DNA from: Pantoea brenneri | Lineage (GTDB): Bacteria; Pseudomonadota; Gammaproteobacteria; Enterobacterales; Enterobacteriaceae | Assembly (NCBI GenBank): GCA_002095305.1 | Contig: MIEI01000034.1 | Coordinates: 1 to 47,857 of the forward strand | Reading direction: 5' to 3' | DNA length: 47,857 nt | In this document: positions 20,064-29,335 of the stretch, one piece after another | Position numbering within the stretch: position 1 is the stretch's first letter | How the letters are laid out: each line of letters opens with the position of its first letter | Made by a program: the position numbers and the translations under genes | Notes under the pieces: model-generated | The model's database searches: none | Told to the model about the DNA's origin: nothing | What the model saw: only the letters and a program-made list of their open reading frames with translations

Positions 20064-21347
20064 ATGACAGATAAAAAAGTGACGCTAACCCTACAAGATG
20101 AAACGTCCGTTGAACTGGATGTGCTGCAAGGCACGCTGGGCCAGGATGTGGTTGATGTCCGCGCCCTCGGCTCCAGTGGACTGTTTACCTTCGATCCGGG
20201 TTTCACGTCCACCGCATCCTGCGAGTCAAAAATCACCTTTATTGATGGTGATGAAGGTATCCTGTTGCACCGCGGCTTCCCGATCTCCCAGTTGGCGACC
20301 CACTCCAACTATCTGGAAGTGTGCTACATCCTGCTGAATGGCGAAGCGCCAAATCAAAAGCAGTTTGAAGAATTCCGTACCACCGTTACCCGTCATACCA
20401 TGATTCATGAGCAGATTACCCGTCTGTTCCACGGCTTCCGTCGTGATTCACACCCGATGGCGGTGATGTGTGGCGTGACCGGCGCACTGGCGGCGTTTTA
20501 TCACGATTCGCTGGACGTTAACAATGAGCGTCACCGCGAAATCGCCGCGTTCCGCCTGCTGTCTAAAATGCCGACCATGGCCGCGATGTGCTACAAATAC
20601 TCTATCGGTCAGCCGTTTGTTTACCCGCGTAATGACCTCTCTTATGCCGGTAACTTCCTGCACATGATGTTCGCGACACCGTGCGAAGAGTACAAGGTAA
20701 ATCCGGTACTGGAACGCGCCATGGACCGTATCCTGATCCTGCATGCTGACCATGAGCAGAACGCCTCGACGTCAACCGTGCGTACCGCCGGTTCTTCTGG
20801 TGCTAACCCGTTTGCCTGTATCGCCGCCGGGATCGCCTCCCTGTGGGGACCGGCGCACGGCGGTGCCAACGAAGCGACACTGCGCATGCTGGAAGAGATC
20901 AGCACCGTTGAGCACATTCCGGAATTTGTTAAACGTGCCAAAGACAAAAATGACTCCTTCCGTCTGATGGGCTTTGGTCACCGCGTTTACAAAAACTACG
21001 ATCCACGTGCGACCGTGATGCGCGATACCTGCCATGAAGTCCTGAATGAGCTGGGTATGAAGGATGATCTGCTGGAAGTGGCGATGGAACTGGAACACAT
21101 TGCGCTGAACGACCCTTACTTCATCGAGCGCAAACTCTATCCAAACGTCGATTTCTACTCCGGTATTATTCTGAAAGCGATGGGAATTCCTTCCTCAATG
21201 TTTACCGTGATCTTCGCGATGGCGCGTACCGTTGGCTGGATTGCGCACTGGAAAGAGATGCACGACGAAGGGATGAAAATCGCCCGTCCGCGTCAGCTCT
21301 ATACCGGTTATACCGAGCGCGAATTCAACTCGCAGCTGGAAAAATAA
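20064..21347 (+). CDS. gltA: Citrate synthase (type II)
   Basis: 427 aa from the ATG at 20064, the same length as E. coli GltA. GGAG sits 7 nt before this ATG; an ATG 12 nt upstream lies inside that Shine-Dalgarno and was rejected. Active-site motifs are [12 protein letters not shown] (His near 264), [14 protein letters not shown] (His near 305) and [10 protein letters not shown] (Asp near 362). The family is the hexameric, NADH-inhibited enzyme of Gram-negative bacteria, and the N-terminal domain (1 to about 50) that forms the allosteric site is present. It condenses acetyl-CoA with oxaloacetate and is divergent from sdhCDAB. Confidence 0.98.
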   Translation: MTDKKVTLTLQDETSVELDVLQGTLGQDVVDVRALGSSGLFTFDPGFTSTASCESKITFIDGDEGILLHRGFPISQLATHSNYLEVCYILLNGEAPNQKQFEEFRTTVTRHTMIHEQITRLFHGFRRDSHPMAVMCGVTGALAAFYHDSLDVNNERHREIAAFRLLSKMPTMAAMCYKYSIGQPFVYPRNDLSYAGNFLHMMFATPCEEYKVNPVLERAMDRILILHADHEQNASTSTVRTAGSSGANPFACIAAGIASLWGPAHGGANEATLRMLEEISTVEHIPEFVKRAKDKNDSFRLMGFGHRVYKNYDPRATVMRDTCHEVLNELGMKDDLLEVAMELEHIALNDPYFIERKLYPNVDFYSGIILKAMGIPSSMFTVIFAMARTVGWIAHWKEMHDEGMKIARPRQLYTGYTEREFNSQLEK

Positions 21348-21369
21348 GCGTTATATTTCAACGCAAAAG

Positions 21370-21395
21370 CGGGGCCATCTGGCCCCGTTTTTTTT
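21370..21395 (+). terminator. Rho-independent terminator after gltA
   Basis: Stem CGGGGCC / GGCCCCG with a 4-nt loop followed by eight T, 22 nt past the gltA stop. It also separates gltA from the convergent nei. Confidence 0.95.
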
Positions 21396-21413
21396 ATAGC
21401 TGCCGTCAGGCAC

Positions 21414-22202
21414 TCAGTGCTGACACCCCGGACACCAGTAAAAAGGCCGTGATGAGAGCGTGCCCTTCTCAATCACCGTGCCGCAGCGCCGGCATTTTTT
21501 GCCCTGCCGATGAAACACCTCAAACTGAAACGCCGCTTCCTCATGATATTTCTTCATCGTGCCACGCATCCGATAGGCATGGCGCGGCACTGAAAGCAGC
21601 GCCTCGCTGAAAGCAGTCAGCTGATGGTTACTGAGATCCTGCGCCCGATGCTGCGGCAGCAACTGTGCCAGCCAGAGAATTTCGGCACGCAGGTAATTGC
21701 CCAGCCCGGCCAGAAAAGCCTGATCCAGCAGCAGACCACTGAACTGCCGCCGCCGGAAACGGGGTGACAGCAGCCGCTCTTTCACCTCATCCACCGTCAG
21801 CGCACTGCTCAGCACATCGGGGCCGATGCGGTTAAGAAACGGGTGTGCTGCCAGCGTATCGGCGTTCAGTAACTCAATATCCGACGCGCTATACAGCAGA
21901 ATAGCCCGATCGGCCGTCGCCAGCCGTACCCGTAACTGTCGGGTGGTCTGTAATTCCGTTTCGGGCGTGACGATGCGCCAGACGCCATACAGCTGATTGT
22001 GGCTGTAGAGCGTCAGGCCATTGCTGAAATGTGTCAGCAACGCCTTGCCGCGTGTCTCAATCGCCTGCACCTGTTCGCCAATCAGCGCCGGTTCGTAAGT
22101 TTTCAGCGCCGGAAAGGCAAACCACGCTTCGGTTAACGGCTGGCCGACAATCGCGGTCTCGAGCTGATCCGCCACCCGGCGGATCTCTGGTCCTTCAGGC
22201 AT
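21414..22202 (-). CDS. nei: Endonuclease VIII (DNA glycosylase/AP lyase)
   Basis: 262 aa (263 in E. coli). The mature N-terminus PEGPEIRR provides the catalytic proline and Glu. The conserved [11 protein letters not shown] region carries the catalytic Lys, and a C-terminal zinc finger has C237, C240, C257 and C260 (CRRCG ... CPGCQH). It removes oxidised pyrimidines from DNA. It lies 11 nt after pcp, so it is probably transcribed with the pcp/DUF979/DUF969 block; in E. coli nei directly follows pxpA. Confidence 0.97.
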   Translation of the reverse strand: MPEGPEIRRVADQLETAIVGQPLTEAWFAFPALKTYEPALIGEQVQAIETRGKALLTHFSNGLTLYSHNQLYGVWRIVTPETELQTTRQLRVRLATADRAILLYSASDIELLNADTLAAHPFLNRIGPDVLSSALTVDEVKERLLSPRFRRRQFSGLLLDQAFLAGLGNYLRAEILWLAQLLPQHRAQDLSNHQLTAFSEALLSVPRHAYRMRGTMKKYHEEAAFQFEVFHRQGKKCRRCGTVIEKGTLSSRPFYWCPGCQH

Positions 22203-22213
22203 CGTGGATCCTC

Positions 22214-22861
22214 TTAGTGTGTGGCACCGCCAGCTATTTTCAGATCTTCACCGGTCTCCAGCGTCACCCGGACCGCAATTTCCAGCGCCTGAATCACACT
22301 GGCGACCGACATGCTTGGCGCACCAGGGTGCAACGCCGCCTGCTCCGGCAGGTAAGGGATGTGGATAAAGCCACCGCGCACCGGCGTCTGCTGCTGGGCC
22401 AGCCAGTGCAGCAGACCATACATCACCCGGTTACAGGTAAAGGTCCCGGCGGTCTGTGACACCGAGGCGGGAATCCCCGCCTGACGCAGCGCGGCCACAA
22501 TCGCCTTGATCGGCAGACGCGAGAAATAGGCCGCCGGACCGTCAGCCACAATTGCTTCATCAACCGGCTGATGGCCGGCGTTGTCGGCAATACGCGCATC
22601 ATCAACGTTGATGCCGATGCGTTCAACGGTAATATCGCTGCGCCCGCCCGCTTGTCCTACCGACAGAATCGCATCCGGTTTCACCTCCTCCAGCGCCTGG
22701 TAGAGCACATCCAGCACATCCGCAAACACCACCGGCAACTGACGGATGACGATCCGTGCACCAGCAATCTCTTTGCCTTCCAGCGCACTGACCGCTTCCC
22801 ATGATGGGTTAATGCTTTCACCGCCAAACGGTTCAAAGGCGGTCATCAGGATAGTTTTCAT
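22214..22861 (-). CDS. pcp: Pyrrolidone-carboxylate peptidase (pyroglutamyl peptidase I)
   Basis: 215 aa, family C15. The catalytic triad is visible: Glu80 (TVERIGIN), Cys143 ([12 protein letters not shown]) and His167 (GFIHIPYLP). The N-terminal [11 protein letters not shown] motif is typical. The cytoplasmic enzyme cleaves an N-terminal pyroglutamate (5-oxoproline) residue from peptides. It is 6 nt downstream of the DUF979 gene. The 5-oxoprolinase genes pxpABC lie just upstream, which gives its product a metabolic outlet. Confidence 0.97.
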   Translation of the reverse strand: MKTILMTAFEPFGGESINPSWEAVSALEGKEIAGARIVIRQLPVVFADVLDVLYQALEEVKPDAILSVGQAGGRSDITVERIGINVDDARIADNAGHQPVDEAIVADGPAAYFSRLPIKAIVAALRQAGIPASVSQTAGTFTCNRVMYGLLHWLAQQQTPVRGGFIHIPYLPEQAALHPGAPSMSVASVIQALEIAVRVTLETGEDLKIAGGATH

Positions 22862-22867
22862 TCAGCC

Positions 22868-23884
22868 TCACAGGAACATCAGGAAATAGAGCAGGAAAAT
22901 GTTAACGATTAACAGTAGCACACCGGTCGGGACCTGAGCTTTGATCACCGCGTTACGATCCGGCAGCTCCAGCAGCGCCGCCGGCACGATGTTAAAGTTA
23001 GCCGCCATCGGCGTCATCAGCGTGCCGCAGTAGCCGGAGAACATGCCGATGGCTGCCATCACCGCCGGATTGCCGCCGTGCTGCAGCACCAGAATCGGAA
23101 TACCGACGCCAGCTGTGATAATCGGAAACGCAGCAAAGGCGTTGCCCATCACCATGGTCAGCAGCGCCATGCCACCGGCATAAACCGCCACCGCGATAAA
23201 GCGACTGTCGACCGCCAGATAGCTTTCGGTCAGATGGGAAATCGCACTGCCGACGCCGGCACTGGTAAACAGCAGACCCAGGGTGGCGAGGATCTGCGGC
23301 AGGATAAATGCCCAGCCAATAGCATCCAGCAGCCGTCGGGTCTCCTGCATCGACTGCACCGGTTTCTCATGCGTCAGTTTCAGCGCCACCAGCCAGCCGA
23401 TCAGGCAGCCGATCATCATCGAAAACAGCGTCACCAGCGTCGCGTGGTTACCAGGACCAAACACCGTATCCTGCAAGCCCGGGATATGGTTGAACGCCAG
23501 CACGCCCGCGACCGTCACCACCGGGATCGCCAGCGCAGGCAGGAACAGTTTATTGCGCAGGCGCAGCGCACTGGCCTGTTTCTCCTCATCACTGCGCTGA
23601 TGATAGCGGCCCAGCTTTACCCCGCCTAAGCCAGCAATCAGCGCCATCACCACCACTGCGACCCCGACGCTAATGTTCAGCATCCGGGTGCCGGCGGCTG
23701 CCGAACCCATCCACTGCGTCATCAGTTGCGTGGTCCAGTCGCCAACCAGGAAAATCAGGCCATACAGCGCCCAGAACAGTCCGGTGGTTAAACGGCGCGG
23801 GTTGGCGCGATCGCCCCAGGAGAGGAGCGCCACCACCAGCAGGATCAGCCCTGCCAGCCACATCAGATATTGTTGCTGAAACAT
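22868..23884 (-). CDS. DUF979 family polytopic membrane protein, putative permease
   Basis: 338 aa with about nine to ten hydrophobic segments over its full length. The N-terminus is QQQYLMWLAGLILLVV and the C-terminal part holds FPIITAGVGIPILVLQHGGNPAVMAAIGM and GYCGTLMTPMAANFN, which resemble conserved features of DUF979. It overlaps the DUF969 gene by one base (TAATG) and the two families are almost always found paired, so they probably form one transport complex. No substrate is established for the family; neighbours suggest pyroglutamate or pyroglutamyl peptides. The gene is absent from this position in E. coli. Confidence 0.85.
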   Translation of the reverse strand: MFQQQYLMWLAGLILLVVALLSWGDRANPRRLTTGLFWALYGLIFLVGDWTTQLMTQWMGSAAAGTRMLNISVGVAVVVMALIAGLGGVKLGRYHQRSDEEKQASALRLRNKLFLPALAIPVVTVAGVLAFNHIPGLQDTVFGPGNHATLVTLFSMMIGCLIGWLVALKLTHEKPVQSMQETRRLLDAIGWAFILPQILATLGLLFTSAGVGSAISHLTESYLAVDSRFIAVAVYAGGMALLTMVMGNAFAAFPIITAGVGIPILVLQHGGNPAVMAAIGMFSGYCGTLMTPMAANFNIVPAALLELPDRNAVIKAQVPTGVLLLIVNIFLLYFLMFL

Positions 23885-24612
23885 TACTGCCCTCCTTTGG
23901 CTTTCAGTGCCTGGCCGTTCAGCGCCTGTAATTCACGGGCTAACTGACGATCGAGCCGTACCAGGCGGGCCGAGTGGATCAGGAAGGCCGCCACTGCGGT
24001 CGGGATACCCCACAGGGCAATGTGCAGCGGTTCAGTCTGAATCCCGGCCGACTCCTGCATAAAGTTGTGCATAAAGATAATCGCGCCAAAGGCGACGAAA
24101 ATGTCCTCGCCAAAGAACAGCCCGACGTTATCAGTTGCCGCCGACATGGCGCGCAGACGATGGCGCACCTCTGGCGAGACGTCAGCATAACGGTTTTCCG
24201 TCGCCCCTTCCGCCATCGGTGCCAGCAGTGGGCGCACCATCTGCGGATGACCACCGAGGCTGGTCAGGCCGAGCGCTGCGGTCAGTTCGCGCACCAGCAG
24301 ATAGACGATCAGTAAACGTCCGGCGGTGGCGGTTTTAATCTGGGCGATCCACGCCTGCGCCCGCTCTTTCAGCCCGTGACGTTCCAGCAGGCCGATCACC
24401 GCCAGCGGCAGCAACAGAATCAGCGGCAGGTTACGGGTGTTGAGAAAGCCCGAACCGAGCTTTTCCAGAATGTCGGCCAACGGCATCATGGCCGCGAAGC
24501 CGGTGACGAAACCGGCGACAATAACCACCAGCACCGGATTAAACCGTAATACGAAGCCGATAATGATGGCTGCAATGCCAAGCAGCGGCCAGAGATTTAC
24601 CACGCTATCCAT
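23884..24612 (-). CDS. DUF969 family membrane protein, partner of DUF979
   Basis: 242 aa, with hydrophobic segments near 8-25, 27-48, 65-78, 98-118 and 205-225. Conserved-looking stretches are FVTGFAAMMPLADILEKLG, LTSLGGHPQMVRPLL and SAATDNVGLFFGEDIFVAFGA, the last with acidic residues inside a hydrophobic stretch as in substrate or ion sites of permeases. A good Shine-Dalgarno (AAGGGG) precedes the ATG. It begins only about 19 nt after a terminator-like hairpin that follows pxpA. The function is unknown and the transporter role is inferred. Confidence 0.85.
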   Translation of the reverse strand: MDSVVNLWPLLGIAAIIIGFVLRFNPVLVVIVAGFVTGFAAMMPLADILEKLGSGFLNTRNLPLILLLPLAVIGLLERHGLKERAQAWIAQIKTATAGRLLIVYLLVRELTAALGLTSLGGHPQMVRPLLAPMAEGATENRYADVSPEVRHRLRAMSAATDNVGLFFGEDIFVAFGAIIFMHNFMQESAGIQTEPLHIALWGIPTAVAAFLIHSARLVRLDRQLARELQALNGQALKAKGGQ

Positions 24613-24631
24613 CTTTTCCCCTTAGAGTATG

Positions 24632-24655
24632 AAAAAGCCCGGGCACAGCCGGGCT
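24632..24655 (-). terminator. terminator or attenuator between pxpA and the DUF969 gene
   Basis: Minus-strand stem AGCCCGG / CCGGGCT (24649-24655 with 24636-24642), 6-nt loop, then five T. It lies 12 nt past the pxpA stop and 19 nt before the DUF969 ATG. There is no room for a promoter between hairpin and start codon, so the downstream genes need partial readthrough or a promoter inside pxpA. Confidence 0.8.
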
Positions 24656-24667
24656 AAGCATTATTAT

Positions 24668-25405
24668 TCAGGCACTGGTGACGCTGATTTGCTGGGCGGC
24701 AAAGGCATCACGCAGCCGCCGGGCAAACTGCAACGCATGCGCCCCGTCGCCATGTAAGCAGACGGTTTGCGCTTTAACCGCGACCCATTCCCCGCTGATG
24801 CTTTTTACCTTGCCCTGCTGCACCATGCTCAGCGTCTGATCGATCGCCTGCTGTTCATCCTCAATCAGCGCTCCGGGCTGGCTGCGCGGCACGAGCGCAC
24901 CGCTGCTGAGGTAACCGCGATCGGCAAACACCTCTTCACGGGTACGGAGACCATAGTGAGCCGCCGCCCGAATCGATTCGCTGCCCGCCAGCCCGACCAC
25001 AATCAGCTGGCTGTCCACCGCCTTAATCGCCCGGGCAATGGCGTCGGCCAGCACCGCATCGGCCGCCGCCTGGTTGTAGAGCATGCCGTGCGGCTTAACA
25101 TGAACCAGCCGCACGCCTTCGCTTTCTGCCAGGCTTTTCAACGCCCCAATCTGGTAGATCATCTGGGCATAGACCGTTTCCGGCGGCAGCTGCATCGCGC
25201 TGCGGCCAAAGTTTTCGCGGTCGGGAAAAGCCGGATGTGCGCCAATCGCTACTCCGGCTTCTTTCGCCCAGCGGATCGATTGCAGCATGGTCTGGGCATC
25301 GCCGGCGTGAAAGCCACAGGCGATGTTGGCCGAGCTGACCAGTTGCAGCAGCGCGCGATCGCTGTCGCAGCCTTCACCGAGATCGGCGTTTAAATCAATT
25401 TTCAT
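24668..25405 (-). CDS. pxpA: 5-oxoprolinase subunit A (LamB/YcsF family)
   Basis: 245 aa from the ATG at 25405 (244 in E. coli). A longer in-frame reading adds 60 Arg/Ser-rich residues that are the antisense of nothing conserved and was rejected. Family motifs are [11 protein letters not shown] at the N-terminus, [14 protein letters not shown] near residue 29 and [12 protein letters not shown] near 105. PxpA with PxpBC hydrolyses 5-oxoproline to glutamate using ATP. The start lies inside the end of pxpC (11-nt overlap), indicating coupling. Confidence 0.96.
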   Translation of the reverse strand: MKIDLNADLGEGCDSDRALLQLVSSANIACGFHAGDAQTMLQSIRWAKEAGVAIGAHPAFPDRENFGRSAMQLPPETVYAQMIYQIGALKSLAESEGVRLVHVKPHGMLYNQAAADAVLADAIARAIKAVDSQLIVVGLAGSESIRAAAHYGLRTREEVFADRGYLSSGALVPRSQPGALIEDEQQAIDQTLSMVQQGKVKSISGEWVAVKAQTVCLHGDGAHALQFARRLRDAFAAQQISVTSA

Positions 25406-26327
25406 CAGCGAGTCCCCATACCATCTGGTCCAGCGCACGCTGCTGATGCTGACGCGCCTGCATCGCCTCCGACAGAGTGCAATGAATAAAGTGAATCGGT
25501 TCACCCAGCCGGATTTGCGCCAGGTGATAGAGGTCAGCCTCGATAATACAGGCGATACGCGGATAGCCGCCGGTGGTCTGGGCATCCGCCATCAGCACAA
25601 TCGGCTGACCGTTAGGCGGCACCTGCACCACGCCCGGTACCAGCCCGTGCGACAGCAGTTCCCGCGGGTTTTCCCGGCTGAGCTGACGTCCCTCCAGTCG
25701 GTATCCCATCCGGTTACTTTGCGGACTGAGCTTCCACGCTGTGCGCCAGAACGCCTGCTGCGCCTCGCGGCTGAACTCATGGTATTCCGGACCCGGCAGC
25801 GCGCGAATGCGGTTGCCCCACAGCAGCTGCCGGACGCCAGCTTTGCGAGCAAACTGACGGGTCGGTTTGCCCAGCGGAAGGCAGTCGCCATCCTGCAGCG
25901 TGCGCCCGTGGAATCCGCCAAATCCGGCTTTCAGATCGGTGCTGACAGAACCGAGCATCGCCGGCAGATCGAACCCGCCCTGTACCGCCAGATAGCTGCG
26001 CATGCCGTGTACCGGCATCGCCAGCGACAGCACCTGTCCTTTTTTAACCGGGGTGCGCCAGCCGGTCCATACCGGATTACCGTCCAGTTCTGCGTTACAG
26101 CCAGCGCCGGTCAGCGCAAACCAGCCGTCGCGGGTGAACTCCGCCTTAAACTGGCCGAGCACCATCTCCAGCACCGCGCTGTCTGGCGCATTTCCCACCA
26201 GCAAATTAGCGGTGGTCATCGCGGGCTGATCCAGCACCCCACCGAGGCTGATACCGTACTGCCGCCAGCCGTGACGACCCGCATCCTGTATCGTGGCGGC
26301 CAGTCCGGCTCGCAGGATCCTCAACAT
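25395..26327 (-). CDS. pxpC: 5-oxoprolinase subunit C (KipA-like, carboxyltransferase family)
   Basis: 310 aa, the E. coli length. Family signature stretches are [19 protein letters not shown] at the N-terminus, AVLEMVLG and [17 protein letters not shown] near the C-terminus. It belongs to the allophanate-hydrolase subunit 2 / KipA group and forms the PxpB-PxpC module of the ATP-dependent 5-oxoprolinase. It overlaps pxpB by 7 nt and pxpA by 11 nt. Confidence 0.96.
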   Translation of the reverse strand: MLRILRAGLAATIQDAGRHGWRQYGISLGGVLDQPAMTTANLLVGNAPDSAVLEMVLGQFKAEFTRDGWFALTGAGCNAELDGNPVWTGWRTPVKKGQVLSLAMPVHGMRSYLAVQGGFDLPAMLGSVSTDLKAGFGGFHGRTLQDGDCLPLGKPTRQFARKAGVRQLLWGNRIRALPGPEYHEFSREAQQAFWRTAWKLSPQSNRMGYRLEGRQLSRENPRELLSHGLVPGVVQVPPNGQPIVLMADAQTTGGYPRIACIIEADLYHLAQIRLGEPIHFIHCTLSEAMQARQHQQRALDQMVWGLADEN

Positions 26328-26977
26328 ACGCCCTCCTTCTGTGGCACGAAGCGCACGGTATCACCGGGTCGGAGCAGCGTCGGCGGTTGCTGCAGCGGAT
26401 CAAACAGCGCGACAGGCGTCTGGCCGATGAGCTGCCAGCCGCCCGGTGACGCCAGCGGATAGACACCGGTCTGGCTGCCGCCGATACCGACCGATCCGGC
26501 GGGCACGGCGACGCGCGGTTCTGCCCGACGAGGAATATGCAGACGCGGATCCAGCCCACCCAGATAGGGAAAGCCGGGCTGAAAACCGATGAAATAGACC
26601 ACGTAGTCGGTACTGCTGTGCAACTCCACCACCTGATGGATGGAGAGTCCGGCGTGTTCGGCCACTACCGTCAGATCGGGGCCGGCCTCGCCGCCATAAA
26701 TGACCGGGATCGCCACCTGACGTGATTCCGGTATCTGCACTTCACTCTCTTCCCACCAGCGCTGCAGCCGCTCAATGGCGTCCAGCGCGCTCTGCTGTGG
26801 ATCACGCAGTATCAGGGTGATGTTGTTCATGCCGGGGATCACCTCCTGAACGCTCGCGACCGCCTGCAGGCGCTGATTCAGACCCCAGATTCGTTGCTGG
26901 CTGGCCAGCGAGATGGGTGGTTCCAGTTCCAGCACCACCGCGCGTTCACCCAGTAAATAACAACGTGCTCGTTGCAA
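26321..26977 (-). CDS. pxpB: 5-oxoprolinase subunit B (KipI-like)
   Basis: 218 aa, matching E. coli PxpB in length and nearly throughout ([69 protein letters not shown]). The start codon is TTG at 26977, with GGGAGG 7 nt upstream; no ATG or GTG fits the conserved N-terminus, so expression may be kept low by the weak start. It is the first gene of pxpBCA and is preceded by a good promoter. Confidence 0.95.
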   Translation of the reverse strand: MQRARCYLLGERAVVLELEPPISLASQQRIWGLNQRLQAVASVQEVIPGMNNITLILRDPQQSALDAIERLQRWWEESEVQIPESRQVAIPVIYGGEAGPDLTVVAEHAGLSIHQVVELHSSTDYVVYFIGFQPGFPYLGGLDPRLHIPRRAEPRVAVPAGSVGIGGSQTGVYPLASPGGWQLIGQTPVALFDPLQQPPTLLRPGDTVRFVPQKEGVC

Positions 26978-27065
26978 CAGCGACCTCCCGTTGAGCTGAA
27001 ATCTCGCGTGCCAGACCGGTTCTGGCGCACGGCTCAGCCGTTTGCTTATCTACTCAAAGCAAACA

Positions 27066-27094
27066 GTTATGCGAAAGTGACGGAGATGTGTCAA
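27066..27094 (-). promoter_or_regulatory. probable pxpBCA promoter
   Basis: Minus-strand -35 TTGACA (27089-27094, perfect), 17-bp spacer, -10 CATAAC (27066-27071). A start near 27060 gives a leader of about 83 nt. No operator was identified; a short inverted repeat (GCAAAC...GTTTGC) lies just downstream of the -10 at about 27041-27066 and could be one. Confidence 0.6.
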
Positions 27095-27102
27095 CAGATT
27101 TA

Positions 27103-27126
27103 GGTCCTGCGGCGGGGCGCAGGACC
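27103..27126 (-). other. hairpin downstream of ybgI
   Basis: 9-bp stem GGTCCTGCG / CGCAGGACC with a 6-nt loop, 11 nt past the ybgI stop on the minus strand. No T-run follows, so intrinsic termination is doubtful; it sits just upstream of the pxpBCA promoter. Confidence 0.45.
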
Positions 27127-27136
27127 GGGAGTGGGA

Positions 27137-27880
27137 TCAGGCAGGATTCGGAATATCGATGAAGGTCACATCCAGACCGTGGTGTTGTGCCAGCCAGTCG
27201 CCCAGCGCTTTGACGCCACCGCGCTCGGTCGCATGGTGTCCGGCAGCGAAGAAGTGCAGTCCCTGTTCACGCGCGCTGTGAATGGTCTGCTCCGACACTT
27301 CACCGGTCAGGTAAGCATCCACACCAAAAGCAGCAGCCTGATCGATAAAGCCCTGCCCGCCACCGCTGCACCAGGCGATGCGGCGAATCAGTTCTGGTGC
27401 GTTGTCGCCACAGTGCAGTGGCTCACGTCCCAGCTTATCGGCAATGCGATCGGCCAGTTGCTGGCCGGTGAGTGGCTCGGCCAGTTCACCCCACAACACC
27501 AGCGGCATCACTTCGCCACGTACCTCGATATCCAGCAGCTTCGCCAGCTGCGCGTTGTTGCCTAACTGCGGATGGGCGTCGAGCGGCAGATGCCAGCCAT
27601 AGAGATTAATGTCGTTGGCCAGCAGCGTACGCAAACGACGACGCTTCATGCCTTTTATCGCGGCCGGTTCGTTTTTCCAGAAATAACCATGGTGCACCAC
27701 TATCGCATCTGCCTGACGTGCTACGGCTTCATCCAGCAGGGCCTGACAGGCGGTAACGCCGGTAATCACCGTTTTCACTTCGCTGCGCCCTTCAACCTGC
27801 AAACCGTTTGGGGCGTAATCACTGAAGTTGTGGCTCTCCAGCTGCTGATTGATCAGCGTCTCGAGTTGGTAATGATTCAT
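27137..27880 (-). CDS. ybgI: YbgI, Nif3-like dinuclear metal-center protein
   Basis: 247 aa, the E. coli length. All five metal ligands described for E. coli YbgI are present: His63 and His64 (IVVHHGYFW), Asp101 (HLPLDAHPQLGNN), His215 and Glu219 (AAGHHATERGGV). The family forms toroidal hexamers and is related by fold to a GTP cyclohydrolase type 2, but the substrate is not established. It is 18 nt downstream of phr and probably cotranscribed with it. Confidence 0.95.
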   Translation of the reverse strand: MNHYQLETLINQQLESHNFSDYAPNGLQVEGRSEVKTVITGVTACQALLDEAVARQADAIVVHHGYFWKNEPAAIKGMKRRRLRTLLANDINLYGWHLPLDAHPQLGNNAQLAKLLDIEVRGEVMPLVLWGELAEPLTGQQLADRIADKLGREPLHCGDNAPELIRRIAWCSGGGQGFIDQAAAFGVDAYLTGEVSEQTIHSAREQGLHFFAAGHHATERGGVKALGDWLAQHHGLDVTFIDIPNPA

Positions 27881-27898
27881 CGTGGCTCCTTGATCGCC

Positions 27899-29323
27899 TC
27901 AGGCCGCGCTTTTCGCGCGCTCAAAGGCGTCTAATGTCTTTTTACGGGCGCTCTTATGTTCCACGATCGGTGGCGGATAATCGAGTTTCTTATGATTTTT
28001 CGCGGCCCACAGCAGCGGCTGATGAATATCGCTGTCCGGCACGTCTGCCAGCTCCGGCAGATAGTGGCGGATAAATGCGCCCTGCGGATCAAAGCGTTCA
28101 CCCTGCGTGGTCGGATTGAAGATGCGAAAATAGGGCGCGGCATCGGTGCCGGTCGAGGCTGCCCACTGCCAGCCGCCATTGTTCGCCGCCAGATCCCCAT
28201 CAATCAGCTGCTGCATGAAGTAGCGTTCACCGTCGCGCCAGTCAATCAGCAGATCCTTGACCAGAAAACTGGCGGTAATCATTCGTAGCCGGTTATGCAT
28301 CCAGCCAAGCGCGTTGAGCTGCCGCATCGCCGCATCCACAATCGGATAGCCGGTTTTCCCTGCTTTCCAGGCGTCGAAATGGGCTGCGTCAGTCTGCCAT
28401 TCCACGTGTCGCGTCCAGCTAATAAAGGGCTGGTGCTTGCACAGCGTCGGATACGCCACCAGCAGATGACGATAAAACTCGCGCCAGATCAGCTCATTCA
28501 GCCAGCTAAACGCCCGGCTGTTGTCCAGCGCGTCAGGATGTTCATGCAGCACGCGGTGTAGGCACTGTCGCGGCGATAACAGCCCGGTCGCCAGATATAC
28601 CGATAACCGGCTGGTGCCGTCCCGCGCCGGCAGATCGCGCTCGGCGGGATAATCCAGCACCGGCTGGGTTGCGAACTGCCGCAGGCGTTTCAGGGCTGCG
28701 GCTTCGCCGGGCGGAAACAGCGTCTGGTCAACGCTGTCGGTCGGATAATCAAACGGTGGAATCGCCGGGTTTTCCAGCGGCGCGCCGGGACGCGCTTTCG
28801 GCGCGGGCACACACTCCGGCAGGGTTTGCTGCAAGCGGCGGACAAACGCTTTGCTGAACGGGGTAAAAACTTTGTACATCGAGCGGTCACCGCTCTGTAC
28901 GCTGCCAGGCGGCAACAGCAGGCTGTCATCAAAACCCTGACAGATCACGCCCGCCTGATCGAGACGCTTCTCGGCGTCCGCATCGCGCTGGCGTTCGTTG
29001 ACTTCATACTGATAGTTGTAGAAAAGCTGGTCGACCTGCTGCTGCTGGCAAAAGCTGACCAGGTAATCGACCGCGTCGCCGAAGGTCTCACACGACTGAT
29101 AATGCAGAGCGATACCCCGCTCGGCCAGCGACGCCGCCAGCAGTTGCAGACTGGCATGAATAAAGGCCGCCTGTCGCGGCGCCATGTCGTGCTGCTGCCA
29201 CTGTTTCGGCGTGGCGAGATAGAGCGCAATCACCTTTGCCTCGCTGTCGCGGCAGGCAGCATGCAGCGCCAGATTGTCGTTGAGGCGTAAGTCGTTACGC
29301 AGCCAGACCAGATGGGTGGTCAT
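27899..29323 (-). CDS. phrB: Deoxyribodipyrimidine photolyase
   Basis: 474 aa (472 in E. coli). An N-terminal antenna-binding alpha/beta domain (THLVWLRNDLRLNDN...) is followed by an FAD-binding helical domain with FSWLNELIWREFYRHLL, the electron-transfer Trp triad W309/W362/W385 and the active-site segment NNGGWQWAASTGTDAAPYFRIFNP. It is a class I CPD photolyase that splits cyclobutane pyrimidine dimers with blue light. It follows the DUF523-DUF1722 gene by 12 nt, as phr follows ybgA in E. coli. Confidence 0.97.
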   Translation of the reverse strand: MTTHLVWLRNDLRLNDNLALHAACRDSEAKVIALYLATPKQWQQHDMAPRQAAFIHASLQLLAASLAERGIALHYQSCETFGDAVDYLVSFCQQQQVDQLFYNYQYEVNERQRDADAEKRLDQAGVICQGFDDSLLLPPGSVQSGDRSMYKVFTPFSKAFVRRLQQTLPECVPAPKARPGAPLENPAIPPFDYPTDSVDQTLFPPGEAAALKRLRQFATQPVLDYPAERDLPARDGTSRLSVYLATGLLSPRQCLHRVLHEHPDALDNSRAFSWLNELIWREFYRHLLVAYPTLCKHQPFISWTRHVEWQTDAAHFDAWKAGKTGYPIVDAAMRQLNALGWMHNRLRMITASFLVKDLLIDWRDGERYFMQQLIDGDLAANNGGWQWAASTGTDAAPYFRIFNPTTQGERFDPQGAFIRHYLPELADVPDSDIHQPLLWAAKNHKKLDYPPPIVEHKSARKKTLDAFERAKSAA

Positions 29324-29335
29324 AACACTCCTGAA

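Noticed and set aside
24668..25585. 305-aa form of PxpA
   Set aside because: The 60 extra residues overlap pxpC in another frame and are unlike the family; the ATG at 25405 begins the conserved [11 protein letters not shown].
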